In this document: piece by piece, positions 25,264 through 33,513 of the stretch
Layout of the letters: every line of letters starts with the position of its first letter
Numbering within the stretch: position 1 is the stretch's first letter
Origin: Mesostigma viride
Lineage: Eukaryota; Streptophyta; Mesostigmatophyceae; Mesostigmatales; Mesostigmataceae
NCBI GenBank assembly: GCA_009746045.1
Contig: RPFO01000356.1
Coordinates: 52,528-116,527 of the forward strand
Direction of reading: 5' to 3'
Length of the DNA: 64,000 nucleotides
Program-made: the position numbers and the translations under genes
Notes under the pieces: generated by a model
What the model was told of the DNA's origin: nothing
The model's input: only the letters and a program-made list of their open reading frames with translations
Database searches by the model: none

Positions 25264-25955
25264 TGTAACGACTAAAAATGTTGTGTTTGCAACAGCCTCA
25301 GTATCAACATTAGCGTGAAAAGATCTTTATACCTGGGTTGGAGTCGCGACAGATAACTTCACGTCCAGAGAAGCAATGAAGATGGATCTTCAACAGTTAA
25401 GGGAATGAGTCCCCACCCTTGTTAGACACAACAGACAAGTTATATCCAAGTCGACTATCTGTTGAAGTTATAGTTGACTTTTGGCAAGGGTTGTTTGATT
25501 GATGAAACAAGGAAACCCTTGAATTACACCATAGCTTTAGCTCTCACGTACGCATGCACGGCCGCCACAATCAGTATAAAAGTCATCGTGCACGCAGAGT
25601 CGGCTCAACCCTAACCCGAAAGAACCAATCAAAAGTGAGGATCACTCAAGGTAAGATCCTGTCCTCAGAATCCACAACACAGCACAAGGCCAGCACTACA
25701 GAATCTCCGTGACCTGGAACCAGATCCACCAGGTACGACAGTCTTAAAGAGAATCTATGACTGGCTGAACTAAACCATACAAAGTACCCCACGTGGATCA
25801 GGCCACGACCAATGAGGGTAGAACAATAATTCTACAGATCTCAGCAGGCCTATACTCATACGTCGAAGCCTCCTAACTATCCAAATAATTGTCCCCAAGA
25901 ACTCATGATAAGGTCACCAGTAGGAAAACTTTGGATGTAACATTTGGTTGTTACA
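25264..25955 (-). repeat. LTR (5' LTR of the minus-strand element)
   Basis: Same length and almost the same sequence as the copy at 18497-19188. It is the 5' LTR because the primer-binding site lies directly inside it at 25246-25263. Confidence 0.92.
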
Positions 25956-25960
25956 CCGGG

Positions 25961-26062
25961 CCGCCGCCGCCGCCTCCTCCTCCGGGCCGCCGCTGCCGCC
26001 GCCGCCTCCTTTGGGCCGCCACCGCCTTAGCCGGGCCGCCGCCGCCGCTGGCGTTGGGTAGT
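25961..26062 (+). repeat. CCG-rich triplet repeat, right half
   Basis: It continues the GCCGCCGCC/CCTCC tract of 18429-18496 interrupted by the LTR element. Confidence 0.85.
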
Positions 26063-26223
26063 GCCATGCATTGTGGTACCAACCCAAGGTTGCTGTGGGA
26101 GTTCCCTTAAACCCTGAGTGCCCCCCCCTCAGGATAACATTACTGGATGTTCCCTAGCAACCGCCACCATTAGGGAGGACAGTCAATACTTGCTGACCCA
26201 CATTTGCTTGACATGTCAATTTA

Positions 26224-26790
26224 TGTAACAACCAAATCTGACTTGTTGTTACATCCTGAGTTTTGTAATAGTTTGGGATTTGATTTGAGGCCTTTTGGAT
26301 GAGTATTGAGCTAGTTATGAGGTTTCCCACGTGCAGAGATATTTCGAGACCTGGACTTTGTCAACTGACTTGTTTAGACCCTCATTGGTCGTGGCCTGAT
26401 CCACGTGGGGTTATTAGTTGGTCGGTTCTGCCAAGTCTTGCCTAGATATTTTAGGACTCCAATGCTTATCAAGATTCGGTGATTCCACGTCTGGATTATG
26501 CCAGGCTGGTTTGTGTGCTCTTGTGTTACGTGTCTAGTTAGAGGGACGAAAGAATCTTACCTTGTGATGCTGTAACCTGATTGGTGCATTTCAGGCTAAC
26601 GGTGGAGCATGCTCGACATGCACGTTGAGATTAGGACGTATGGGTTGCCATTGCTGGAACGTTTGTTGTGATCTAATCTAACATGGTATAATGTTAGTTC
26701 GCATAATTCATCCATCCTCAAAGCCTCTTGCTCGTTGACCACTTTCAGTTCCACAGAAGTAGTCAAGGATATTACTTGTCTAACTTACTG
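26224..26790 (-). mobile_element. diverged LTR or solo-LTR fragment of a related retrotransposon
   Basis: It starts TGTAACAACCAAATC like the minus-strand LTR above. It shares the order TTACATCC…GTTTTG…, then ACCCTCATTGGTCGTGGCC and TGATCCACGTGGGG. No internal region or second LTR follows. The right boundary is uncertain because similarity fades past ~26450. Confidence 0.6.
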
Positions 26791-26792
26791 AG

Positions 26793-26963
26793 ATAACTAG
26801 ACACAATACCATGGTCCGGATTCTCCCGATTTCTGGCCTGCGCTGGTTGTCTCTTTGATAACTAGACACAATTATCAAGGAGACAATTATATTTCTTGAT
26901 CAACGCATCTCTCGATTTCTGGCCTGCGCTGGTTGTCTCCTTGATATTTCTTGATCAACGCAT
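26793..26963 (+). mobile_element. three nested SINE-tail insertions
   Basis: (a) A 50-bp insert (26808-26857) lies between copies of ATAACTAGACACAAT. (b) A 9-bp insert CAAGGAGAC (26876-26884; the tail on the minus strand) lies between copies of AATTAT. (c) A 35-bp insert (26909-26943) lies between 20-bp copies of ATATTTCTTGATCAACGCAT. Inserts (a) and (c) both end with CTGGCCTGCGCTGGTTGTCT and CTTTG or CCTTG. The repeated use of one 170-bp spot and one shared 3' end points to target-primed reverse transcription with severe 5' truncation. Confidence 0.75.
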
Positions 26964-27089
26964 TGCGGTCCAATGTGGTGTGATCAATTGTTTCTTAAGC
27001 CGCGGTATGATTGTGTGCACGAGTTCAATTCGTCAACCCCGATGGATTCGATTGACTAGATTAAGTGAGACAACTATGCATGCCTGAGA

Positions 27090-27190
27090 TGGATTAATTA
27101 ATTTACTAATTAAAATCGTGCTAGCTCCCGTTTGGGAGCTAGTCATGGAGCATTAATCGCGACGGATGGATGGATGGATGGATGGATGGA
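27090..27190 (+). repeat. left host flank repeat, direct copy of 48292-48360
   Basis: The order is ATTA run, TCGTGCTAGCTCCCG hairpin, GGAGCATTA and (GGAT)n. It matches in direct orientation the sequence right of the virus (ATTA run, CTCGTGCTCCCGTTGGGGAG, GGAGCATTA, GATGGATGG). The left copy is more diverged and has extra bases in the hairpin. Confidence 0.65.
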
Positions 27191-27327
27191 TTAATTAATT
27201 AAGTAGCTTCCATCATCATTCCGTCATCATTCCGTCATCGCGACTAGGAGAAGTGCACCACCCTTATGCTGGCATCTGCCACCCCTATAGTGACCCTATA
27301 GTGACCGCGGCCTAGGATGGGTCTCAC

Positions 27328-27357
27328 CCTAAGCCCTAAACCCTAAAACCCTAAACC
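27328..27357 (+). repeat. telomere-like repeats inside the left TIR
   Basis: CCCTAAGCCCTAAACCCTAA then AACCCTAAACC: units of CCCTAAA with CCCTAAAA and CCCTAAG variants, on the strand orientation of a left chromosome end. The mirror copy is at 48131-48161. Confidence 0.85.
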
Positions 27358-27472
27358 ACTTGCAAAAACAGAAGTGCCCCCCTGCCACCACTGCTCACCA
27401 GGTTGCGACATTTAGGCTGGCATCTGTCACCACCCCGGCAGTTGTGATGGTGTGTTTGGGGTGTGACAAGGA

Positions 27473-27851
27473 TGGCGAAAAATTGTCCTTAGTTACTCTT
27501 AAGAGAAAGAACGGACAATTTTTCGCCACCCGCCACCCCTTGGCGCGGGTCATGGGAGGTGTTTTGTCAAGGTGTGAGAGTGATGGCGAAAAATTGTCCT
27601 TAGTTACTCTTAAGAGAAAGAACGGACAATTTTTCGCCACCCTGCCACCCCTTGGCGCGGGTCATAGGAGGTGTTTTGTCAAGGTGTGAGAGTGATGGCG
27701 AAAAATTGTCCTTAGTTACTCTTAAGAGAAAGAACGGACAATTTTTCGCCCCCCCCCCACTGGCCGGCGCTGAGGTGGCGTGGGTTGTTGGATGTGGCGA
27801 AAAATTGCACGTACTTACTCTTAAGAAAAGACCGCCCAATTTTTCGCCATG
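27473..27851 (+). repeat. palindromic 55-bp units in the left TIR
   Basis: Three copies of GGCGAAAAATTGTCC … GGACAATTTTTCGCC (15-bp inverted arms around TTAGTTACTCTTAAGAGAAA-type cores) start near 27474, 27583 and 27695, about 110 bp apart. A fourth, diverged copy (GCACG… core) starts near 27797. They are mirrored at 47637-48016. Hairpin-forming iterated units at both termini could be replication or packaging signals. Confidence 0.85.
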
Positions 27852-27897
27852 TCCTCGCAGGGTGAGGGAGCCGGCGAGGGCCGCGCGGCGGGGTGTG

Positions 27898-28168
27898 CAG
27901 AGTGTTAGGGTTTATTAATCTGGAAACTCAGACGACCTATGCAAGAATCCCACACGACCTGTGTCGATGCATAAGAGGTTTACTCTGGATGTTTAACCCA
28001 TAGTTAGAACTGCAATTCGAGACGAAATGAAAATTGTTTTCAGCATACATTGACGCGTTTTATACTGCATAAACGAATTCATTAAAAAATATAACACGTT
28101 TACATTCGTTATCAGCTCGACAAGAGCGAAAATGGCAAGCTCGTTGCCGTCGTCAACAAGACGACAAT
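27898..28168. other. PLV left-end spacer
   Basis: No gene seen between the left TIR and the first minus-strand gene. It is AT-rich and should contain the 3' end of the gene at 28169. Confidence 0.5.
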
Positions 28169-28741
28169 CTACTCCTTGTCCTTGGAGTGTCCAGTCAGGC
28201 TCTTCACGTACGAGGCGGAGTTCTTCTTGTCGCCATGGCCGTGGGAGCTTGACGCTCCCTCGCGGCTCCTCTTCCTGCCATTGGAAGTGGCGGTCTTTGC
28301 GTCCTCGAAACCCTTCTTTACCTCCTCCCATGCCCTGTAGAGCGCAATGGGGGAAATGCCTGGCTGGCGCTTGGACTTGGAGAAGCCATTGAGGAAATCG
28401 TCAACCATCTTAACGCACCCGTCGGCTTGGTCGAGGCGAATCCACTCGCAGCGGTCCTCGACCTTCCTCGGCTTTGCCGCATTCTTCTCGTAGACCCACT
28501 CGACGCAAATTTTTGGCGTCTTGCGGTCGACATCGTCATATCCGGCGTCGTGAATCTTGAAGACCTCGCAGGTAGGTCCGGTGCCTCCAACAGCACCTTC
28601 GTTTCCGGAAAGAAGGGAGACCTTGTGCGTCAGGTGTGCGAGCTGGTCGGATATCTTTGTCTGGCCGTCCTCGAGACCATCGAGGATTTTTCCAAGCATT
28701 GCCAACGCCTTCTCGCAAGGCCCTGCGTTTCGGGAAGCCAT
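28169..28741 (-). CDS. PLV hypothetical protein with coiled-coil start and basic tail
   Basis: The frame is open from 28840, but the ATG at 28741 (MASRNAGPCEKALAMLG) is the more likely start, giving 190 aa. Residues ~8-40 look like an amphipathic helix or coiled coil (LAMLGKILDGLEDGQTKISD). The middle is mixed (KICVEWVYEKN, EWIRLDQADGC) and the C-terminal ~45 residues are Lys/Arg/Ser-rich (GRKRSREGASSS), as in a nucleic-acid-binding tail. I do not recognise the family. It is the outermost gene of the virion arm. Confidence 0.65.
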   Translation of the reverse strand: MASRNAGPCEKALAMLGKILDGLEDGQTKISDQLAHLTHKVSLLSGNEGAVGGTGPTCEVFKIHDAGYDDVDRKTPKICVEWVYEKNAAKPRKVEDRCEWIRLDQADGCVKMVDDFLNGFSKSKRQPGISPIALYRAWEEVKKGFEDAKTATSNGRKRSREGASSSHGHGDKKNSASYVKSLTGHSKDKE

Positions 28742-28891
28742 GGCTACCGGCAGAGAGCTTGGCAACGTGAGATGCGTGACTTGCACGTGATTTTGCCTAT
28801 TTGTGCACAATGTGCCAAGGTCCGTTACGTCTGCTGGCACGGCCTGGACAGGACGCGAAGGTGGCTGGACTTGTACAAGTGTCGAACTTGG

Positions 28892-29095
28892 CTAAATTTC
28901 GGAGCGATGCAAGTCTAAGGTGGCCTCTACCACGTGGCGAGTTCTGGGACGTGAATTTAGGTAAAAAGACTCGTAAGCGTGCGAGTAATCAACTGGGTCA
29001 CTTGTCAAGCGCCTGAACGAAGATTCTAGAGTGTCCACGAGAGTGAATTTTCCGAAGCAACCACCCATATATGATGCGCAGAAATTACTTGCCAT
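28892..29095 (-). CDS. PLV small hypothetical protein (67 aa)
   Basis: The proposed start at 29095 overlaps the stop of the upstream gene (29085) by 11 bp as ATGGCAAGTAA. The same 11-bp overlap style occurs at 33513/33503, which supports real compact gene spacing. The product starts MASNFCASYMGGC and ends with an acidic/basic mix (HVVEATLDLHRSEI). No family recognised. Without it, 28742-29084 would be empty. Confidence 0.45.
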   Translation of the reverse strand: MASNFCASYMGGCFGKFTLVDTLESSFRRLTSDPVDYSHAYESFYLNSRPRTRHVVEATLDLHRSEI

Positions 29096-29594
29096 GACAT
29101 TTGCATTTATTAAAACCTCGCACCCTCTCAAATTGTAACACGCAGACGAAAGAATCGTATGCAGCAACGTTTTGATATTCCGTGTCTCCTACGTCCCTAT
29201 CTATGTGGGCCAACCTTATCTCCAGAATGCCCCCGTTCCTAAAGAGATGTGGATTCCTCAAATTGAAATATGCGTGATCATTGATCAAAGAATAGTCGAA
29301 AGTGGTCGTTGTTGCTGTTGCTTTTTTGCATATTTCTGATCCCAACACAACCCCCTGGTCCAAATTGTGCTCGCCACCCAAGAAACTGGGGGATACCAAG
29401 CCAATGAGCACGTGGGGGGTGCTTTCGATTCCTGCAATGGACGCAAAGTGAAGCCCGCCTCTCCAATCCCCGTCAATGATGGGAGCACTTGGATCTGGCT
29501 TAATTTTAAAACGAAATGCCGCATTGTCAACGTCACTGTCACTCGATGAAGCCTCGCTGTCAAGTACTATCTGGTAATAATTTGGATAGTCCAT
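29085..29594 (-). CDS. PLV hypothetical virion protein (169 aa)
   Basis: It starts MDYPNYYQIVLDSEASSSDS. It contains beta-strand-like segments (NAAFRFKIKP, HVLIGLVSPSF, GGILEIRLAHI, SFVCVLQFERV) and few charged helices, consistent with a small jelly-roll or capsid-associated protein. It lies in the virion gene cluster on the same strand as the capsid gene. The style (YY.IVLDS near the start, N.AFRF) resembles proteins found beside PLV capsid genes, but I cannot name a family. Confidence 0.65.
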   Translation of the reverse strand: MDYPNYYQIVLDSEASSSDSDVDNAAFRFKIKPDPSAPIIDGDWRGGLHFASIAGIESTPHVLIGLVSPSFLGGEHNLDQGVVLGSEICKKATATTTTFDYSLINDHAYFNLRNPHLFRNGGILEIRLAHIDRDVGDTEYQNVAAYDSFVCVLQFERVRGFNKCKCHGK

Positions 29595-29632
29595 TGCTTA
29601 CATGATATGGATAGATATTTAGTTATAGAGGC

Positions 29633-31615
29633 CTATGCTGGAGGAGTTAACGGTGCCCCCCACTTGGCTGCGAGGTAGCCGCGGATCACCTCAAGCTCCG
29701 CTGACGTTTTGGCGGTGTTGTAGATAAGGATCTCGCCAATCCACCCATCAAAAGCACGACTCGCGTTGGCCGAGTCTCCTCCAATAGAAAGATTCCCTGA
29801 ACCAAGTATAGGATCCGATCCCACTCTGCCATAGCCGGGTCGTCCGTCGAAGCGGGTGAGAAAGGCGTTTGTACTGCTGTTGCATGAAAGCGCCAGAACG
29901 TGTGTATTATTATCAAAGAACTGAGCCCTGGTGCTCACGGTTTCGTATACAGAACCGGGAGCGAATAGCATAACGATCTGTTCCTGTGACTGATAAGACA
30001 TGAGATAACAATTGCCGTTCGACGATCCAAGCATATAACCTCTAATACCCGTAAAACTCCCTATTTCTGGATACGTTGCAGTCGTTAGCTGTTTGGCGAC
30101 TAGAAAAACACTCGCACTTACCCCGACCGCGTTCCAGAAATTGTTCACGGACTCCAACAAGCCAGACCGCGAGTTAATAAAACGGAGGGACCGTTTCGAG
30201 TTCAGCTCCGCCGTATCCAGTGTCGGGCACTTGGCGGAAGTTGCCTGCGTCACGTGGTACCCGTTCGGCCCCTTGTCGTTCACGCGCATCACGTTCCCAC
30301 CTGTCGTGTTTTGCTGGGTTGTGCCCGACGTGTCGCTGAACACCGTGGCGCTGTCGGACGGATCGTACCACGCGAACAGATTGGGGTCTGTTGCGGGGTT
30401 GTAAACTGGCGTATACGTAAAAGTAAGCGAGTTAGACGCCGAGTTCCCATGGCCCGACACGGAGTCTGTCGCCGCGTTGGCACCCACGCTGACGGTCGTC
30501 AATGTGTTCGAGGTTCCTGACACGTCGAACGTGTAAAACGCCGCGTTTACCTGCACCAAGTTGGACGCCGTCCCGTTGGTAACGACGATGTCCCCGAGCG
30601 CAAAACCAGTGACTGACCGGCTGAAGGTAGCCGTCACGCCGACTGGGCTCGCGGACGGTGTTGCCCCGGCCGAAGTCGCGAGGGTGACGGTAGGCGGCGG
30701 GGAGTAGGTGAACGCGACCGTGTTAGACTCGGCGTTTGTGACCCCGAATTCGCCTACCGTCAAGCCATCGACCACCCTCACGATCGTCTGGGAATATGGA
30801 GTGGTTGGTGTCACTGCGAACTGGTACGATGCCCCGGTACCTGTTACCGACGACGCTGTTCCGTTGTTCACGTAGATGTCCCCGCTACCAAACCCAGTCA
30901 CGGGCTTGTCAAATGTGACATCCATTGTGACGGGGCTTGTGGTTGGATACGTCCCTGCCGCTGTAGATAGAGCGACCGTGATAGGTGGAGGGCTCAATGT
31001 GAATGTTAGAGTATTGGATGCGTCGTTTCCACCGTCCACCACATCCACTCCCACGCTAACAGTGGTGGGGGTGTATGCCGCGACGGGAGTGACCGAGAAT
31101 GTATAAGATGAACCACTGCCTGTCAACGAGGAAGCGGTCCCATTGGTAACTACTATGTCGTCTATGGAAAAACCAGCTATGGACTTACTGAAAGTGGCAG
31201 CCACTGCGATAGGGCTCGCAGTAGGATTAGCGCCTGCCGTTGTAGCAAGTGTGACGGTGGTGGAAGGAGGGGTGTAGGTAAATGATAACAGGTTGGATTC
31301 GTCGTTATATGCCCCAGAAACCCCTGTTACCTTATTTTCTTTCACGGAAACCGTGGTTGGGATCGAACCTGTGATATTTGTTATATCAAAAAAATACGTC
31401 GCCGGTGCACCTAAAAAGAGGTCGACTGCCGTTCCGTTTGTCACGTCAATGTCTGATAGATCAAAACCAGTGACGTCTTCATTAAATGTCGCCATCACGA
31501 AAACGGGGACATTCGATGGTGTAAGGTCCACTGTTGATAACCCAACCGTGACCGAGGTACTAGGAACGCGTCGTTTATATAAAAGAGCGGGGCATATACC
31601 ACTATCCAGCAACAT
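29633..31615 (-). CDS. PLV adhesin-like protein: four Ig-like repeats and a LamG-type lectin domain
   Basis: 660 aa. After a short start, residues ~20-405 hold four ~95-residue repeats, each with a signature like VTGF..(S/G)DI.VTNGT, then YTF.VTP or equivalent, PTTVSV and N.L.FTY.PP. This is the pattern of bacterial Ig-like (Big-type) domains in surface proteins. Residues ~410-660 look like a concanavalin/LamG lectin fold: NLFAWYDPSDSATVF, then SLRFINSRSGLLESV and finally FDGWIGEILIYN with ELEVIRGYLAAKWG. I infer a host-attachment or fibre protein. The repeats are Thr/Ser/Val-rich and Cys-poor. The first codons are uncertain: the ATG at 31615 gives a short hydrophobic leader (MLLDSGICPALLY), and the next in-frame Met is far inside repeat 1. 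Confidence 0.8.
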   Translation of the reverse strand: MLLDSGICPALLYKRRVPSTSVTVGLSTVDLTPSNVPVFVMATFNEDVTGFDLSDIDVTNGTAVDLFLGAPATYFFDITNITGSIPTTVSVKENKVTGVSGAYNDESNLLSFTYTPPSTTVTLATTAGANPTASPIAVAATFSKSIAGFSIDDIVVTNGTASSLTGSGSSYTFSVTPVAAYTPTTVSVGVDVVDGGNDASNTLTFTLSPPPITVALSTAAGTYPTTSPVTMDVTFDKPVTGFGSGDIYVNNGTASSVTGTGASYQFAVTPTTPYSQTIVRVVDGLTVGEFGVTNAESNTVAFTYSPPPTVTLATSAGATPSASPVGVTATFSRSVTGFALGDIVVTNGTASNLVQVNAAFYTFDVSGTSNTLTTVSVGANAATDSVSGHGNSASNSLTFTYTPVYNPATDPNLFAWYDPSDSATVFSDTSGTTQQNTTGGNVMRVNDKGPNGYHVTQATSAKCPTLDTAELNSKRSLRFINSRSGLLESVNNFWNAVGVSASVFLVAKQLTTATYPEIGSFTGIRGYMLGSSNGNCYLMSYQSQEQIVMLFAPGSVYETVSTRAQFFDNNTHVLALSCNSSTNAFLTRFDGRPGYGRVGSDPILGSGNLSIGGDSANASRAFDGWIGEILIYNTAKTSAELEVIRGYLAAKWGAPLTPPA

Positions 31616-31634
31616 TTGTATAGACTAATCGTCG

Positions 31635-31805
31635 TTATTTTTTTTGGTTTGGTAGCGGATACTTGAAGGTGGGGAGAAGGGGCAATGCTCGTCTAGCTGG
31701 CATTGTCATGGACAGACCAGAATCTGCCATTTCAGGAATGTCAAAAATCAACTTCAACCTGTTAAACGGATTAGCTGTGATGCTAGGGTCTCGAAAGTAG
31801 TCCAT
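31635..31805 (-). CDS. PLV small hypothetical protein (56 aa)
   Basis: The short frame lies between the adhesin-like gene and the capsid gene on the same strand: MDYFRDPSITANPFNRLK…, ending PLPNQKK. It is Pro-rich and basic. It fills an otherwise empty 218-bp gap, and its ATG lies 29 bp after the capsid stop, as expected in a compact operon-like array. No family recognised. Confidence 0.5.
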   Translation of the reverse strand: MDYFRDPSITANPFNRLKLIFDIPEMADSGLSMTMPARRALPLLPTFKYPLPNQKK

Positions 31806-31833
31806 CGTTTGTCATTACACACGTATATATTTT

Positions 31834-33141
31834 TTAGAGGTACACGGCTGCCTGCCTGCCTGCAGCGATGTCCATCTTTGATTCGCACTCCGTGAAGATG
31901 TAGGAAATGCAGTCCGTCGCTCCCTTCTCGACTCGCAGCGTGACCACCGATGCCGTGCCACGAAGGTCAAGGCCGCTCATGTACTCTGGACCGGCACACG
32001 GCATATTAAGGTGACACGCCATCGTGAAGTTGTTGTTTAGCCACGTGGTAGGAGTCATGCCCTCCCGGACACAGGACAAGACATTCCCCTGGTCACCGAA
32101 CGCGGACAACAGATTGATCCACGCCTCGGTTGCGTTCGTACGGTATCCAGGCGCTAGGTTGGATCCGTTGATGTCGTATTGGTAGGAAGTCATACCATCC
32201 GCGATGTGATTGAACATCGTATTGCCAGATGCGTTGGTCACGTCCGCGCCGGCAGCAACCTGAATCGCCAGGAGTTTGCTGGCGGACGCGGAAGACAGCG
32301 ACGCCTTGATGGCATAGGGAGTGCGAGTCCCGAGCGACTGTTTGGTGGACTGCCACGTCCGCCACTTGAAGGAGAGAGTTCCACCCTCGGCAAGCCTGGA
32401 CGAGAAAATCTGGCCCACGATATCTTCTTGGAACCTGTACGTGTCGATGCTAAAGTGGATGTTGCTCAGTTCGAAACCAACCCCCGTTCCTGCGTCAACG
32501 GCCACGATGCCACCAGCAGCAGCTGCTTGCGCCACGCTAGGAAGCATCACCCCTCCGTCCATGAGTGTGATTCGGATCTCGATGGGGGGGAAGAGACTCA
32601 GATCCACGATCCGAGGCTCGCCACTCAGGAATCCCAAAAAGTGGTCAATGACGCCGTCCACTGCGGTGTTTGCCTTCACGTTGTTTGTGAGAGCGCCAGC
32701 CGCATCAGCAATGACGATGTTGTTATTCTTCGACCAACCAGCGGGAGCCTGCGCGAGATTGTACTCGACACCGCCGTGCACCGAGAGCAGCGTATGGAAC
32801 AGCTGGGAGTAGTCGTTGATGCTGTCGACGGTCTGACCTCCTGCCAGTACCTCGAGGCGCCTGATGATGGAGGACGTGTACGCGGGGAACTTTGCGAACC
32901 CCGCCGTGGTCGTGGGGGTCCCCGTGAAAAACATTGCGAAGGAGTGCAAGTCCACGAACCCGGACGTGGGGAGGCGGACCGCGACCACAGACCCTTGTTT
33001 GATGCCGTCGCTTGCTGAGAGGGTGCTGAGATGGACTCGTTGAGTCGTGTGCTGACCCAGCGCCTTCACGAGGTATTGCATGGACTTGGGGATAGCGCGC
33101 GAGTACCAGGAATTGTCCGAAGCCATAGATTGTGTATACAT
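31834..33141 (-). CDS. MCP: PLV major capsid protein
   Basis: 435 aa. The N-terminal third has the layout I know from PLV/virophage-like capsid proteins: TTQRVHLSTLSASDGIKQGS, then VVAVRLPTSGFVDLHSFAMF and SSIIRRLEVLAGGQTVDSIN followed by DYSQLF. This is the 'soft strand, FVDL.S..M.F.G, I.RLEV..GG..V…Y..L' series of double jelly-roll capsids. It forms the icosahedral shell. Gly/Ala-rich loops (AQAAAAGGIVAVDAGTG) sit in the middle. At 435 aa it is short for such proteins (often 450-600). An alternative start at the second Met (MASDNSW, 33126) is equally plausible. It is flanked on both sides by small virion genes on the same strand. Confidence 0.75.
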   Translation of the reverse strand: MYTQSMASDNSWYSRAIPKSMQYLVKALGQHTTQRVHLSTLSASDGIKQGSVVAVRLPTSGFVDLHSFAMFFTGTPTTTAGFAKFPAYTSSIIRRLEVLAGGQTVDSINDYSQLFHTLLSVHGGVEYNLAQAPAGWSKNNNIVIADAAGALTNNVKANTAVDGVIDHFLGFLSGEPRIVDLSLFPPIEIRITLMDGGVMLPSVAQAAAAGGIVAVDAGTGVGFELSNIHFSIDTYRFQEDIVGQIFSSRLAEGGTLSFKWRTWQSTKQSLGTRTPYAIKASLSSASASKLLAIQVAAGADVTNASGNTMFNHIADGMTSYQYDINGSNLAPGYRTNATEAWINLLSAFGDQGNVLSCVREGMTPTTWLNNNFTMACHLNMPCAGPEYMSGLDLRGTASVVTLRVEKGATDCISYIFTECESKMDIAAGRQAAVYL

Positions 33142-33156
33142 TCGAATGAGATATTT

Positions 33157-33513
33157 TTACTGAAGAAGCTGGCCGAGTATGGGATTTTTTACCTTCGCTC
33201 CATCAACCCGTCTTTCGAGGTTGGACAAGGCGCTCAGACCAGTGTTTGCGACCGAGTACGCTTTCCCGAGCAGCGTACTCTTCGCGATCATGTTGGATGG
33301 GATGTGTCCGAGCGCGGAATCGACAATGCCCGCCGCCTGTTTGGCAGCCCGCGCCCCGTCGCCAATTTTTGAGATGACTTCGCCAGCGACGTGCCCGGCT
33401 TTCTTGACAGCTGACACGATGGCCGCCCCGTCGCCGACCCTCTTGATAGCGTTGCCGGCAAACTCTCCCACGCGTCTAGCCACGTTTCCGATTGCTCCAA
33501 AATTAACTTTCAT
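33157..33513 (-). CDS. PLV small amphipathic virion protein
   Basis: I choose the ATG at 33513 (MKVNFGAIGNVARRVGEF), which overlaps the previous gene's stop by 11 bp (ATGAAAGTTAA); 118 aa. It is Ala/Gly/Lys-rich with repeated amphipathic helices (NAIKRVGDGAAIVSAVKKAG, EVISKIGDGARAAKQAAG), reminiscent in composition of small capsid-interior or membrane-active proteins such as those of adenovirus-like capsids. That comparison is by composition only. It lies immediately upstream of the capsid gene. Confidence 0.6.
   Translation of the reverse strand: MKVNFGAIGNVARRVGEFAGNAIKRVGDGAAIVSAVKKAGHVAGEVISKIGDGARAAKQAAGIVDSALGHIPSNMIAKSTLLGKAYSVANTGLSALSNLERRVDGAKVKNPILGQLLQ

Larger units (their letters stand above)
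18497..25955 (-). mobile_element. complete LTR retrotransposon, non-coding interior (7.46 kb)
   Basis: Both LTRs are 692 bp (18497-19188 and 25264-25955) and differ at only one site that I could see (19064 g, 25831 t region), so the insertion is recent. CCGGG flanks it on both sides (18492-18496, 25956-25960) as the target duplication. On the minus strand the order is LTR, primer-binding site TTGGTATCGGAGG directly inside, interior, purine tract TTGAGGGGGAGATA, LTR. The interior has no long frame. A reverse-transcriptase remnant suggests a Ty3/Gypsy-type ancestor. It was most likely mobilised by another element's enzymes. Confidence 0.92.
27191..27897 (+). repeat. left terminal inverted repeat of the PLV
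   Basis: It starts TTAATTAATTAAGTAGCTTC and ends in CGCGCGGCGGGGTGTG; it is nearly identical to the reverse complement of 47589-48298. From outside in, it holds CCATCATCATTCCGTC repeats, a doubled CCCTATAGTGA, telomere-like repeats, and four palindromic GGCGAAAAATTG…CAATTTTTCGCC units. The open frames across it are repeat artefacts. Confidence 0.93.

Noticed and set aside
27360..27918. Frames with repeated DGEKLSLVTLKRKNGQFFA
   Set aside because: They translate the palindromic units of the viral TIR and recur in mirror form at the other end.
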